The translations under genes and the position numbers were made by a program. 64,000 nt of DNA from GCA-2718815 sp963578105. GTDB lineage: Bacteria; Planctomycetota; Planctomycetia; Pirellulales; Pirellulaceae. Position 1 is the stretch's first letter. Each line of letters starts with the position of its first letter. Positions 55,407 to 64,000 of the stretch are shown here, in pieces. The notes beneath the pieces were generated by a model that did not search any database, was not told the origin of the DNA, and saw nothing but the letters and a program-made list of their open reading frames with translations. The stretch covers positions 62,001 to 126,000 of the forward strand of contig CAUZBP010000001.1 of the NCBI GenBank assembly GCA_963578105.1, read 5' to 3'.

Positions 55407-57011
55407 TTACGAAGGGGTTTCAAGCGAAGCAGGCAGCTTGGATTCGTAGGTTCGACTTGAATCCTTGGAATCAACGTTCTTCAATGCGATTTGATACAAA
55501 TCTTGCCCGCAAGTTGTGGGGTAATTTCCCGTGATACATGCTTGGCAGAGTTCGTCGCTCGGGAATCCAATGGCCCTTGCGATGGCGTCCACGGGCAGAT
55601 ACCGCAATGAATCAGCTCCCAACGAGGTTGCCATATCTGCCTGCGCCTGCGAGGTGAGTTCGCCGTCCCGGAGAAATCCTGGTGCGAACAGTTCCTTGAC
55701 TGTAGACATGTCAATGCCGTAAAAGCAGGGAGCAATGATAGGGGGGCATGCAACACGCACATGAATTTCCCGTGCACCACCCTGATCTCGGATCCGGTTC
55801 AACAAGACTTTCATGGTTGTCGAACGCACGATCGAATCTTCGACCAGGAAGACTCGTTTGCCATCTAGAACCTCGCGCAACGGGGTGTACTTGATTTCGG
55901 CCGCGCGCTTACGACTCTCGCTACGCTCGATGAAGGTGCGTCCTGTATAGCGATTGCGGATTAGCCCCTCGCGAACGGGGATTTTCAGGCGAAAAGCCAT
56001 TGCATCGGCAGCCGCTTTACTCGTATCCGGTACAGGGACGACAATCGTTTCATCATCGAGCGGTACTTGGTAATCTGCCAATTCCAGCCGCGCGAGCTCC
56101 TCACCCAGACGTGTTCGCGACAGGTAGACACTGCGATCGTCAAGGGTGCTGGCGACGTTCGCAAAGTAGATCCACTCGAAGAAACAACGAGCGCGTTGAC
56201 GACCCTCGGAAAATTGATCGATAGAAAACTTGCCGTCGATAATGGTGATAGCAGATCCCGGTTGAAGCGATTTGATGTTCTCTGGATCGAATCCCAGATT
56301 TAATAAAGCAACGCTTTCGCTGGCAGCTGCAAACAGAGAACCTTGAAGGGCGTAACATAGGGGTCTGATACCCAACGGATCTCGGGCAACCAGCATATTG
56401 CCTTGCGCGTTAAGTAGTACGAGACAATAAGCTCCGTCGAAGCGTTGGCTGACGTTACGTATGATTTCTAACAAACTTGGACGCCGGTCTCCCGACATTT
56501 CACGGCCGATTGCGTGCAGAATAATTTCCGTATCGGTTTCGCGCGACAGGTGCTGCTCGTTGTCAGCCAGTAAATCATCACGCAGGTCCTGGTAGTTTGC
56601 GAGTTGTCCATTGAATCCGAAACTGAACCATTTACGTTTCTGTAGATGATGACTCTCGAACGGTTGAGCGTAACTGAGGTCTTCACGACCACAGGTCGCG
56701 TAACGAACATGACCGATTGCCGCCCGCCCAGTATATTCTCGCATCAGGCTCTCGTACTTGCCTTGGTGCGACAAGCGAAAGACTTCAGTCACGCTACCTA
56801 CGTCTTTGTAGGTGTCGATTAACCGCTTGCGGTGTGGACTGTAGGTCGTGAAACCTGCTGAAAGTTGTCCTCGATTCTGAATGTCCAGCAGCATACGCGG
56901 CATGAGCCGCGAAACTTGCTCCGGATCACCAAGTGGAGAGAGCGGACTTACTTGGTGCCCGGGTAAATGATAAATAGCAGCAACCCCGCATTCGTGATGT
57001 AGCTCGCTCAT
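55407..57011 (-). CDS. purF: amidophosphoribosyltransferase
   Basis: 534 residues from Met 57011. The short propeptide MSELHHE precedes the N-terminal nucleophile Cys of the glutaminase domain, so the start is well fixed although the best Shine-Dalgarno-like sequence is ~14 bases away. RTRLGEELARLE and the PRPP-binding VFLVEDSIVRSTTMK follow. It makes phosphoribosylamine, the first step of purine synthesis. Cys residues near the C-terminus (CQACITGNYPTTCG) fit the Fe-S type of PurF. Confidence 0.95.
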   Translation of the reverse strand: MSELHHECGVAAIYHLPGHQVSPLSPLGDPEQVSRLMPRMLLDIQNRGQLSAGFTTYSPHRKRLIDTYKDVGSVTEVFRLSHQGKYESLMREYTGRAAIGHVRYATCGREDLSYAQPFESHHLQKRKWFSFGFNGQLANYQDLRDDLLADNEQHLSRETDTEIILHAIGREMSGDRRPSLLEIIRNVSQRFDGAYCLVLLNAQGNMLVARDPLGIRPLCYALQGSLFAAASESVALLNLGFDPENIKSLQPGSAITIIDGKFSIDQFSEGRQRARCFFEWIYFANVASTLDDRSVYLSRTRLGEELARLELADYQVPLDDETIVVPVPDTSKAAADAMAFRLKIPVREGLIRNRYTGRTFIERSESRKRAAEIKYTPLREVLDGKRVFLVEDSIVRSTTMKVLLNRIRDQGGAREIHVRVACPPIIAPCFYGIDMSTVKELFAPGFLRDGELTSQAQADMATSLGADSLRYLPVDAIARAIGFPSDELCQACITGNYPTTCGQDLYQIALKNVDSKDSSRTYESKLPASLETPS

Positions 57012-57353
57012 AGAACTAGACAAAAATCCTTTCGGAGGAGAGTGTGTCAACAACGTCCCATGCTGTTTCCGTAGCACCTATGGATCTAGTGGTTATTGTA
57101 TGTCGAAGATCCACCGGACTCAACCAAGCAGAATCTTAATACGGGTGTTTGATGGGGAGAAAATCGAGATTTCAGAACCAATGTCCCGCCCCGTTGGCAG
57201 ACCGATTCATCCAGCCGGGTATTTGAAACCGATGTTGTTGTTTGCCTGTGGGCAGATTAGGCTCGAACTAAATACGAAACCACGTTCTCCAGGCGGATAG
57301 AAGCAGATTACGCCACTGGCACCATCCCAGCCAAGTTATTCGGGGCAAGCTGC
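57012..57353. other. divergent region between purF and proB
   Basis: 342 bases with promoters expected for both genes. A 66-codon plus-strand frame at 57100-57300 has no recognisable motif. No PurR-like box, purine riboswitch or hairpin was recognised. Confidence 0.4.
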
Positions 57354-58499
57354 ATGCACGACCGGGTTCGACAGGAAATTGCAACGGCTGCTAAAAAAAT
57401 CGTTATCAAGGTTGGGACTCGAGTTCTGACCAGCGCAGACGGCACACTCAACCATGAACGCATTGCCATTTTGGGCGAAGAACTGCACAAGATCATGGCC
57501 GCAGGCCGGCAGGTCGCTTTGGTCAGTTCGGGTGCGGTCGGCGCCGGTATGAGCCGTTTGGAATTGAAGCAACGGCCCACAGACCTGGCCAAACTTCAGG
57601 CGGTTGCTGCCATTGGCCAATCAGCGTTGATCGAAGCCTATGATCAGACTCTCAGGCATCTGGGTTGTCATGTGGCCCAAGTGCTGCTCACGGCCGACGG
57701 ACTGGACCAGCGAGCAAGTTATCTAAACGTGAGGAACACGATTTTGTCGTTGCTGGAATTCGGTGCAATCCCGGTCATCAACGAGAACGATACGGTGTCT
57801 GTCGACGAACTTCTGACGACCTTTGGTGACAACGACCGTTTGGCAGCGCTGGTCACGAACCTGATTGGTGCTCCACTGCTGATCATTCTTTCTGATGTCG
57901 ATGGACTTTACGATGGGGATCCGGATAACAGGGAGTCCCAACTGTTGTCGACCGTTGCCAGGGTAGATGAATCGATTTGTTCATTAGCGCGCGACCGGGT
58001 TAGCGGGATCAGCCAAGGTGGGATGACGAGCAAACTGGAAGCAGCTCAACTGGTCACCCGTGCCGGTGAGAACGTGATCATTGCCAGTGGCCACAAGGTC
58101 GGGGTTCTGGACCGGATTCTAGCTGGTGAACTCGAAGGGACGCTTTTCCTGGCACAGGGAAAAACGATCAGTCCCTGGAAACGCTGGATCGGTTTGGCCG
58201 TTCAACCTCGTGGACAGTTAAAATTGGACGCCGGCGCTTGTCGTGCCATTGCGCACGAGGGATGCAGTTTACTGGCCATCGGAATTATTTCAGCAAAGGG
58301 TGACTTTTCCAAAGGCGAGGTGGTCTCTCTGATTGACGAGCATGGCACAGAATTTGCCAGAGGTTTGACCAATTATGTTCGGCGGGACATTGACCGCATT
58401 CAAGGGAAACGGTCTGAACAGATTCCACAGATCCTGGGGCACTTGCCTTACGAAGAAGTGATCCACCGTGACAATATGGTGGTATTGGACAACGTGTGA
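57354..58499 (+). CDS. proB: glutamate 5-kinase
   Basis: 381 residues: an amino-acid kinase domain (KVGTRVLTSADGTLN, VSSGAVGAGMSRL, NENDTVSVDELLTTFGDNDRLAALV, LSDVDGLYDGDP) and a C-terminal PUA domain (GQLKLDAGACRAIAHEGCSLLAIGI). It phosphorylates glutamate in proline synthesis. proA is not adjacent. Full length for a PUA-containing ProB. Confidence 0.95.
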   Translation: MHDRVRQEIATAAKKIVIKVGTRVLTSADGTLNHERIAILGEELHKIMAAGRQVALVSSGAVGAGMSRLELKQRPTDLAKLQAVAAIGQSALIEAYDQTLRHLGCHVAQVLLTADGLDQRASYLNVRNTILSLLEFGAIPVINENDTVSVDELLTTFGDNDRLAALVTNLIGAPLLIILSDVDGLYDGDPDNRESQLLSTVARVDESICSLARDRVSGISQGGMTSKLEAAQLVTRAGENVIIASGHKVGVLDRILAGELEGTLFLAQGKTISPWKRWIGLAVQPRGQLKLDAGACRAIAHEGCSLLAIGIISAKGDFSKGEVVSLIDEHGTEFARGLTNYVRRDIDRIQGKRSEQIPQILGHLPYEEVIHRDNMVVLDNV

Positions 58500-59576
58500 C
58501 CAGTTGCTGGATTCGGCTCGGAGTGGGGAGTTCGTGATGTTGGACCGTAGGACTGTTCACGAGGACGGTAAATCCTGCACCCGGAAGAAGATTTTTTGCT
58601 GGTCCGGTATTTGTCTGTAGCTTTCTTACTGGGTGTTGTCCGGTCTGAACTGAATGAGGGCTTTCGCGGACGTTGATACGGTAGGGCACAAGTAGACCGA
58701 GCGCTCGCTGAACATCTGCTGCAAACGTGCTACTTCACTCAGCGGTGTGTTTCTACCTCTTCGGCAGGACCGTTGACGGGTCCAAAATGTTCAAGAAAAA
58801 TAAAAGAAGGAGAGCCAATAAGAACGGTCGGGCACGGTGAAAAATCCTTGAACCTGTGGATAGGAGAAAAGCTTGTTTTTTTAAAAGTCCGTGGCGGATT
58901 GTGAAAGGACCACCGATCTGGCGGCTGTGGAGGGGCGGTTTGTCGCAAGCCGAGGATCCAGAGTGTACTGAAGAATGGTCATCATCAGCGGCGCAGTGAC
59001 TAGGTCTGTACCTGAATGACTAGCCACTGAATTCGAAAACTAGCGTGGTTTCAGGGTTTTGGGAGTCTGGAGAGGCAGCATCAACTGGAAAAAATGTCCG
59101 CTGAGGCTCTCCCAGTCGGGCTGCTGGTTGTCATTTGGGGTGGTCTGAACTTGGGCCGAAGGACGCTTCCAGGTCTTAAAAAAGGGTCACCATGTACGGT
59201 TCAAGCGTTTGCCGGGTCTTCTCCAATGCGTTAAGTCTACTGAACACCCCCGTTTGCCGTATGAAATATCAAGACAATTAAGTCTTTTCATTATAAGGAT
59301 TTGTGCCATGTTTATCAGGCTTGACTCAGTTCTCAAGATGAATATAATTTCGACTTTTGACAAACTCGGTAACATTGGAAAGGTTGGACAGACCAGCCGA
59401 ATATAGCAAGACAGGAAATTGTGTTAAATACGAACACGACGAAGTCTTGCTGGTTGAGTGAAACACTGGAATCCACCAGATTTTGTAGGAGGGCTAAGAG
59501 TTTCTGAAAGGGTAGGGGGCAGAATCTTTTGGAAGTCCTCAAGGCTATTAAAACTGAACGGCAAGGAATAGCAGTT
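58500..59576. other. 1,077-base gene-poor, AT-richer region
   Basis: No supported gene. The right half is visibly richer in A and T than neighbouring DNA. A 17-codon Lys/Arg-rich frame begins at 58787, but its ribosome-binding site is weak. The right end must hold the promoter of the HTH-receiver gene. No repeats or mobile element ends were identified. Confidence 0.4.
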
Positions 59577-60158
59577 ATGAAAACAGTTTTTACCACCGGT
59601 GAAGCGGCTAAAGTTTGTAAGGTGAGTCAACAGACAATTATTCGATGTTTTGATTCGGGTCAACTCAAGGGGTTCCGTGTGCCAGGCAGCCGATTCCGAA
59701 GAATTCCTCGGGAGCAGCTTTTTTCCTTTATGAAAGAAAATGGCATTCCTACCGATGCGCTGGATAGCGGTAAGCGCAAAGTATTGATTGTGGACGACGA
59801 CGAGGAACTCGTTGAATTATTGGTCGACGTCTTTGAACGAGATCGACGGTTCGACATCAGGACTGCCAACAACGGATTTGATGCGGGGATGCTTGTGAAG
59901 GACTTTCGTCCCGACGTGGTTGTGTTAGATGTGATGTTACCAGACATCAATGGCAGGGAAGTTTGCCAGCGTGTTCGCAGTGACAGCAGTTTGGACGACG
60001 TTCAAATCATTTGCATCTCCGGGATGGTCGAAGCTGATAAGGTTGCTGAACTAAAGTTGGCGGGTGCCAACGACTTCATGCAGAAGCCGTTTGCTGTTGA
60101 AAAGCTCATTGAGCGAGCTTGTGAACTGCTGGACCTCCAGTTAGTTTCTGTTAGGTAA
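59577..60158 (+). CDS. HTH (excisionase/MerR-like) plus receiver-domain regulator
   Basis: 193 residues from ATG 59577, with AAGGA about 10 bases upstream. An N-terminal excisionase-type winged helix-turn-helix (FTTGEAAKVCKVSQQTIIRCFDSG, then GFRVPGSRFRRIPREQ) is followed by a receiver domain (VLIVDDDEELVELL, phospho-acceptor Asp in VVVLDVMLPD, switch Lys in FMQKPF). The DNA-binding domain sits before the receiver, opposite to most regulators. The soluble histidine kinase gene follows 141 bases later and is the likely partner. Confidence 0.88.
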   Translation: MKTVFTTGEAAKVCKVSQQTIIRCFDSGQLKGFRVPGSRFRRIPREQLFSFMKENGIPTDALDSGKRKVLIVDDDEELVELLVDVFERDRRFDIRTANNGFDAGMLVKDFRPDVVVLDVMLPDINGREVCQRVRSDSSLDDVQIICISGMVEADKVAELKLAGANDFMQKPFAVEKLIERACELLDLQLVSVR

Positions 60159-60299
60159 AGAAAGAAGGATCTAACTTGGTCGACCGGAATCAGATCGATG
60201 GCCGGATTTGACCAAACGAAAGATGTAACACGCGTGTCGTAGCAGGGCACTACGGATACGCGTGTTTTTTCGCGCTGACCACGGCGCATCTTCGGTGAG

Positions 60300-61787
60300 T
60301 TGGATGGGACCGTCGGGGACGAAGGTGTTAACTCGTCCATCAACGGCTCTTACAGGTTCTGGAGTGAAGAAAGCCATTCGTTGATCAACACTCTAGATTG
60401 TGCCGTTCAGAGTACCAAGTGGAATCCTACAATGCTCTGTCTGCCTCCACTTTGTTCCGATGCATTCGTGTGGCATTTGCCGTTAGCCGACTCAACGGCT
60501 CTGCTACTTTCGCGGCTGGTGCTCGAAGAGTCTTATGGCGGAGAAACTACTGCCTGGTCGTCCACCCTGGCAATCGATCCGGCTATCGCTTTATGGAGTG
60601 TTTGTACGGCCCAGCAGGTCGATGCGGTGCGTCTCGACACAATCAGCGCGGTCGCTGCGTGGATTGCTTCGCGACTCTACGAGGTTTGGGAGCCTGTATC
60701 CAAGAAGCTGGAAAATGAATTGGACCGTTCCACGGAAGTGGAGACCTGGATTGAACTCACCATGGCCTCCGTTCCCACGTCCACGGAGGAATGGTCGAAG
60801 GATTACCTGCATCGCCTGCTTTCTGTTTCCGACTCTTGGCTATCTGCTTGCGGACCGGCCGTGACCTGGAAAAACATCCGTGCCGGCCAGACTTGTGTGC
60901 CAAGTTGGCTTGCTGACCACAGGAAGCCACGCCCGGAGCCGGACCAAGAACAAAGGAGCCAGCACAGTTCGGCGCTCGTCAACCGTATTGAAGGCCATTG
61001 GCAGCGCAGGTTACCTGACGCAGGTTATGTGTTGGATGCTTTGAACCTCAAACTGAAACGATTCCATCGGCTGGAACAAAGTTTTGAAATGACTGTGGAA
61101 GAGGCAAAGCTGAAGGCACTGAAACAATTTGCGTATGGGGCCGGGCACGAAATTAACAATCCATTAGCTAACATTTCCACCCGTGCCCAAACGCTTTTGA
61201 TTGACGAATCGGACCCAGAACGCCGGCGCAAGTTGGCGACCATTAACAGTCAAGCGTTTCGAGCTCACGAGATGATCGCGGACTTGATGCTCTTTGCTCA
61301 GCCCCCAAAGATTGTAAGTTGTCAGGTTGATCTAGGAGAGATTGTTGATCAGGTGATTCTCGAGTTGGTCTCGGAAGCTAAATCTCGAGACATCGAACTG
61401 GTTCGTCGCGATGCAGGCCAGGAGGTGTTGGTAATGATCGATCGTGATCAGTTGAATGTGGCTCTGAGGTCCTTGTGTATGAATTCGTTGGAAGCGATCG
61501 GCAAGGAGGGGGAAATTGAATTGAGCGTGGCCCTCGCGGAACGTGTCCCGGGCCAGCAACCCACAGTGGAAATTGTGGTTTCTGACACGGGGCCGGGAAT
61601 TCCCGAAAGGGTTCGTTGTCATCTTTTTGATCCGTTCTTCAGCGGGCGGGAAGCTGGACGCGGACTTGGATTCGGACTGCCAAAATCTTGGAGGATCATC
61701 ACAGACCATGGTGGTACGATTGTTGTGGATAGCCAACCGAACAGTGGGGCTACTTTTACGGTGACGCTCCCGTTACGGCCAGGTTAA
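60300..61787 (+). CDS. soluble histidine kinase
   Basis: Up to 495 residues; TTG 60300 is the longest start, ATG 60432 also possible, so the N-terminus is uncertain. No membrane helix. The first ~200 residues show a faint HDOD-like pattern (LLLSRLVLEES, LAIDPAIALWSV). The H box is YGAGHEINNPLANIS near residue 280, then N box SLCMNSLEAIG, G1 DTGPGIPER, F box FDPFFSGREAG and G2 GLGFGLPKS. It probably phosphorylates the HTH-receiver protein encoded just upstream and senses a cytoplasmic signal. Confidence 0.87.
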   Translation: MDGTVGDEGVNSSINGSYRFWSEESHSLINTLDCAVQSTKWNPTMLCLPPLCSDAFVWHLPLADSTALLLSRLVLEESYGGETTAWSSTLAIDPAIALWSVCTAQQVDAVRLDTISAVAAWIASRLYEVWEPVSKKLENELDRSTEVETWIELTMASVPTSTEEWSKDYLHRLLSVSDSWLSACGPAVTWKNIRAGQTCVPSWLADHRKPRPEPDQEQRSQHSSALVNRIEGHWQRRLPDAGYVLDALNLKLKRFHRLEQSFEMTVEEAKLKALKQFAYGAGHEINNPLANISTRAQTLLIDESDPERRRKLATINSQAFRAHEMIADLMLFAQPPKIVSCQVDLGEIVDQVILELVSEAKSRDIELVRRDAGQEVLVMIDRDQLNVALRSLCMNSLEAIGKEGEIELSVALAERVPGQQPTVEIVVSDTGPGIPERVRCHLFDPFFSGREAGRGLGFGLPKSWRIITDHGGTIVVDSQPNSGATFTVTLPLRPG

Positions 61788-61946
61788 GTTTCAGGTTTCT
61801 GAAGAAAGGACTGCCTTCGGAGAACTTGAGGCGCGAGGTTGGAAGATAGAAGGCGGGGATGAAAAGCGGGTGTAGGAAAGGGAATTTGTGGACGGATGGC
61901 TCCAAAAGGAGCATCACTGACGTCTCCAAAATGCCTCCATGGACAG

Positions 61947-63527
61947 ATGTCTACAGACCACGCCTACGGAATATTGAGTTTGCTTCCACCCGCTGTGGCC
62001 ATCGTTCTGGCCATGTTGACACGACGTGTTGTCTTGTCGCTCTTGCTGGGAATTGTCATGGGTGCGCTGGTGATATCCAGCGGTCGTCTCGATCAAGCAA
62101 CCGTGCTGGTTTTCGAGGGATTCCTTTGGCCTGCGTTCACCGATGACGGCCATCTACGTGTGTTTGCGTTTACTTCCCTCATGGGTGCCATGGTAGGCGT
62201 TATGGCGCGTTCTGGAAACATGCAGGCAATTGTCCAAATGCTGGTACCGGTGGCCAGGACAAGGCGTCGGGGGCAGTGCGTGACGTGGCTGGCCGGGCTG
62301 ATCATCTTTTTCGATGACTACGCTAACACTTTGCTCGTCGGCGCGACGTTCAGGCCGCTTGCCGAGCGGCTAAAAATCTCACGTGAGAAGCTTGCATACC
62401 TGGTGGATTCTACGGCGGCCCCCGTCGCTGGGCTGGCCATTCTATCCACATGGGTTGCAGCTGAAATCGGCTACATCGAGTTGGGCCTGCAGGACCTGGA
62501 ATTCGCAGAAAATCCGGGGGGTGGTTTCCGCATGTTGATTGCCTCGATCCCTTACCGGTTTTATGCCATCAATGCCTTGGCCTTTGTCTTGATCGTTGCC
62601 GCCACAGGACGTGACTTCGGACCGATGTTGCAGGCCGAACTCCGTCGGTTACGAGCGCCGGACTCTGGGGCGTTGCAGGGAATAGAGGATGAACGGTTGA
62701 AGACGAAGCGGCATGCGTGGTTGTTTGCTGTTTTGCCGATCGTGTTCTTATTTGTGGTGGTGCTGTTTGTGCTGTTTGCCACCGGGAGTCAGGCGGCGCA
62801 GCAAGTGGCGCCCGGTTCCAGTTCTTGGTTTGAGAAGTTTGTTGGTGGAGATTCTTATATGGCGCTCATGTATGGGTCCTTGGTCGGTCTCATGACGGCA
62901 ATGCTGTTGGCCAGGGGAGGTGCCGGATTGAGATGGCCGGTTGTTGTCAGGTCCGCAGCGAAGGGTGTCAGGCAAATGCTGCCGGCACTCGTTATTCTTT
63001 GGTTTGCGTGGGCGTTATCGCGAATGACAGGTGCAGAACATCTTGCAACAGGAGATTATTTAGGGGCCAGGATGGCTGAGAAAATAGCACCGAACTTGCT
63101 TCCCACCGTGGCGTTTTTGTTGGCTTCGGTGGCAGCTTTTGCCACGGGAACAAGCTGGGGCACAATGGCGCTCATGATACCACTTTCCCTTCAGACGGCG
63201 TACGAAATAATCCGCATCGACCAGGGAGGGGTTCTGGCAGACGACCCCATCTTGTTAGCTACTTTGGGAAGTGTCCTGGGCGGCGCAATTTTCGGAGATC
63301 ATTGTTCGCCTATTTCAGATACCACCGTGCTGGCTTCGCAGGCTTCTGGCTGCGATCACATCGCACACGTTAGAACTCAGATGCCTTACGCACTTCTGGT
63401 GGCGGCGATAGCAGTTCTGAGCGGAACCTTGCCAGTTGGTTATGGGGTGCCGGCCAGTCTGATGATTCCAGTGGGGCCATTGGTATTGTTGACTCTGTTG
63501 ACGATCTTCGGTTCTCGAACTGCCTGA
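61947..63527 (+). CDS. NhaC-family Na+/H+ antiporter
   Basis: About 526 residues from ATG 61947 (the frame is open to 61896). Around twelve membrane helices; NhaC-type motifs include AGLIIFFDDYANTLLVG, STAAPVAGLAILSTWVAAE, FATGTSWGTMALMIPL and GAIFGDHCSPISDTTVLAS. The family exchanges Na+ for protons, or malate/lactate in some branches. A cytoplasmic loop with Arg/Lys lies near residue 235-265. It follows the histidine kinase by 159 bases. Confidence 0.92.
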   Translation: MSTDHAYGILSLLPPAVAIVLAMLTRRVVLSLLLGIVMGALVISSGRLDQATVLVFEGFLWPAFTDDGHLRVFAFTSLMGAMVGVMARSGNMQAIVQMLVPVARTRRRGQCVTWLAGLIIFFDDYANTLLVGATFRPLAERLKISREKLAYLVDSTAAPVAGLAILSTWVAAEIGYIELGLQDLEFAENPGGGFRMLIASIPYRFYAINALAFVLIVAATGRDFGPMLQAELRRLRAPDSGALQGIEDERLKTKRHAWLFAVLPIVFLFVVVLFVLFATGSQAAQQVAPGSSSWFEKFVGGDSYMALMYGSLVGLMTAMLLARGGAGLRWPVVVRSAAKGVRQMLPALVILWFAWALSRMTGAEHLATGDYLGARMAEKIAPNLLPTVAFLLASVAAFATGTSWGTMALMIPLSLQTAYEIIRIDQGGVLADDPILLATLGSVLGGAIFGDHCSPISDTTVLASQASGCDHIAHVRTQMPYALLVAAIAVLSGTLPVGYGVPASLMIPVGPLVLLTLLTIFGSRTA

Positions 63528-63953
63528 CAGATTGACAAGTTCGAACCTGCTGGAATCTCTAGATACGCAGTCGGTGTTCGGTGGATATCTACTGGCTGAA
63601 TCCAGGCAACATTTTTGGTGGAATGGAAGGCAAATAGCCGATAACTGGTGGCAGGATCAGGTTGTCTAAGGTCGTATCGGTATCCGACCGAAATCCAAGT
63701 GACCGGTCCAATACGTTACATTGCTAGTGCTGTATGTGGTATCTGATGGCGGAGGGCGAAATCCCGGGAATTGAACACATGGTCTTGGACGACGATTTCA
63801 TGAAACTGGTAAAAACGTCGCGGGACCAAGTTGTCTTCTGGGCCATTGCCTCTAAAATTGAAGTTTTCTGTGGAAAGTGCCGTGAAAACTTTGCCTGATC
63901 CCGTGTTGGACTTCAGATGATGCTTTCCGGGAGGTCCGTTTCAAGTGAATGGA
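63528..63953. other. 426-base gap at the right end
   Basis: No gene or RNA recognised. GTTCGAACC at about 63540 recalls a tRNA T-arm but no acceptor or anticodon arms surround it. Confidence 0.4.
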
Positions 63954-64000
63954 ATGAGTATCAGTGGGGATGTCATGAAAAAGCCGATTTACATGCTGCT
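63954..64000 (+). CDS. possible start of a gene cut by the window end
   Basis: In-frame ATGs at 63954 and 63975; GGGGA stands six bases before the second, which would begin MKKPIYML. The basic, then hydrophobic start would suit a signal peptide, but only a few codons are visible. Confidence 0.3.
   Translation, partial: MSISGDVMKKPIYML

Noticed and set aside
58787..58840. 17-codon Lys/Arg-rich frame, a possible second tiny ribosomal protein
   Set aside because: No convincing ribosome-binding site and no recognisable motif, unlike the gene at 53526.
59190..59230. TGTACGGTTC-like sequence recalling a group II intron domain V
   Set aside because: The complementary arm and the rest of the domain V stem are absent and there is no reverse transcriptase gene.
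63535..63560. GTTCGAACC resembling a tRNA T-arm
   Set aside because: No matching acceptor, D or anticodon arms in the surrounding 90 bases.

Overview
The window reads as chromosomal DNA from a planctomycete (Pirellulales-like; phylum fairly sure, lower ranks not). Grounds: beta-propeller lipoproteins in pairs, an orphan rpsR, a DUF116-prenyl synthase fusion next to a squalene-cyclase-family enzyme, an HpnN-like RND exporter, frequent GTG/TTG starts, short ATGA-coupled operons and long gene-poor gaps. No rRNA, tRNA, CRISPR array, prophage or intact insertion sequence was recognised.

Layout. 0-1.7 kb: end of a histidine kinase and its NtrC-type partner. 2-9.3 kb: TPR membrane protein, lexA, mnmG, and an SNF2 helicase with an unknown partner. 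9.6-17 kb: a small unknown protein, then an acyl-activating enzyme, aldehyde dehydrogenase and iron alcohol dehydrogenase bracketed by two beta-propeller lipoproteins. 17.3-20.2 kb: a tight operon of a HemN-like radical SAM enzyme, a lipoyl H-protein-like carrier and a two-cluster ferredoxin protein. 20.4-24.2 kb (minus strand): creatininase, a broken purine permease, a radical SAM/SPASM-like enzyme. 24.4-28.8 kb: terpene cyclase, DUF116-prenyl synthase, chorismate-lyase-like protein. 29-39.4 kb: symporter pair, rpsR, thioesterase, prenyltransferase-beta-like protein, a LolD/FtsX-type ABC exporter, a small membrane protein and a SUMF1-domain protein. 39.5-41.7 kb: divergent queE and queF plus a sugar isomerase. 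42.8-48.3 kb: DksA-type protein, HtrA protease, nucleoside hydrolase, trpD and an MFS transporter. 48.5-52.7 kb: HpnN-like RND exporter and a PhyH oxygenase. 53.5-58.5 kb: a 32-residue bL37-like basic protein, a FabZ-like dehydratase, trmB, purF, proB. 59.6-64 kb: an HTH-receiver regulator, a soluble histidine kinase and an NhaC antiporter.

Functional threads: (i) isoprenoid and membrane lipid chemistry (cyclase, prenyl synthase, prenyltransferase-like protein, HpnN-like and LolD/FtsX-type exporters); (ii) a possible acid-to-aldehyde-to-alcohol reduction module; (iii) a redox operon pairing a radical SAM enzyme with a lipoyl carrier and a ferredoxin. Candidates for something undescribed are the 17.3-20.2 kb operon and the 24.4-28.8 kb terpenoid operon. 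All family calls come from reading motifs; no database search was run.
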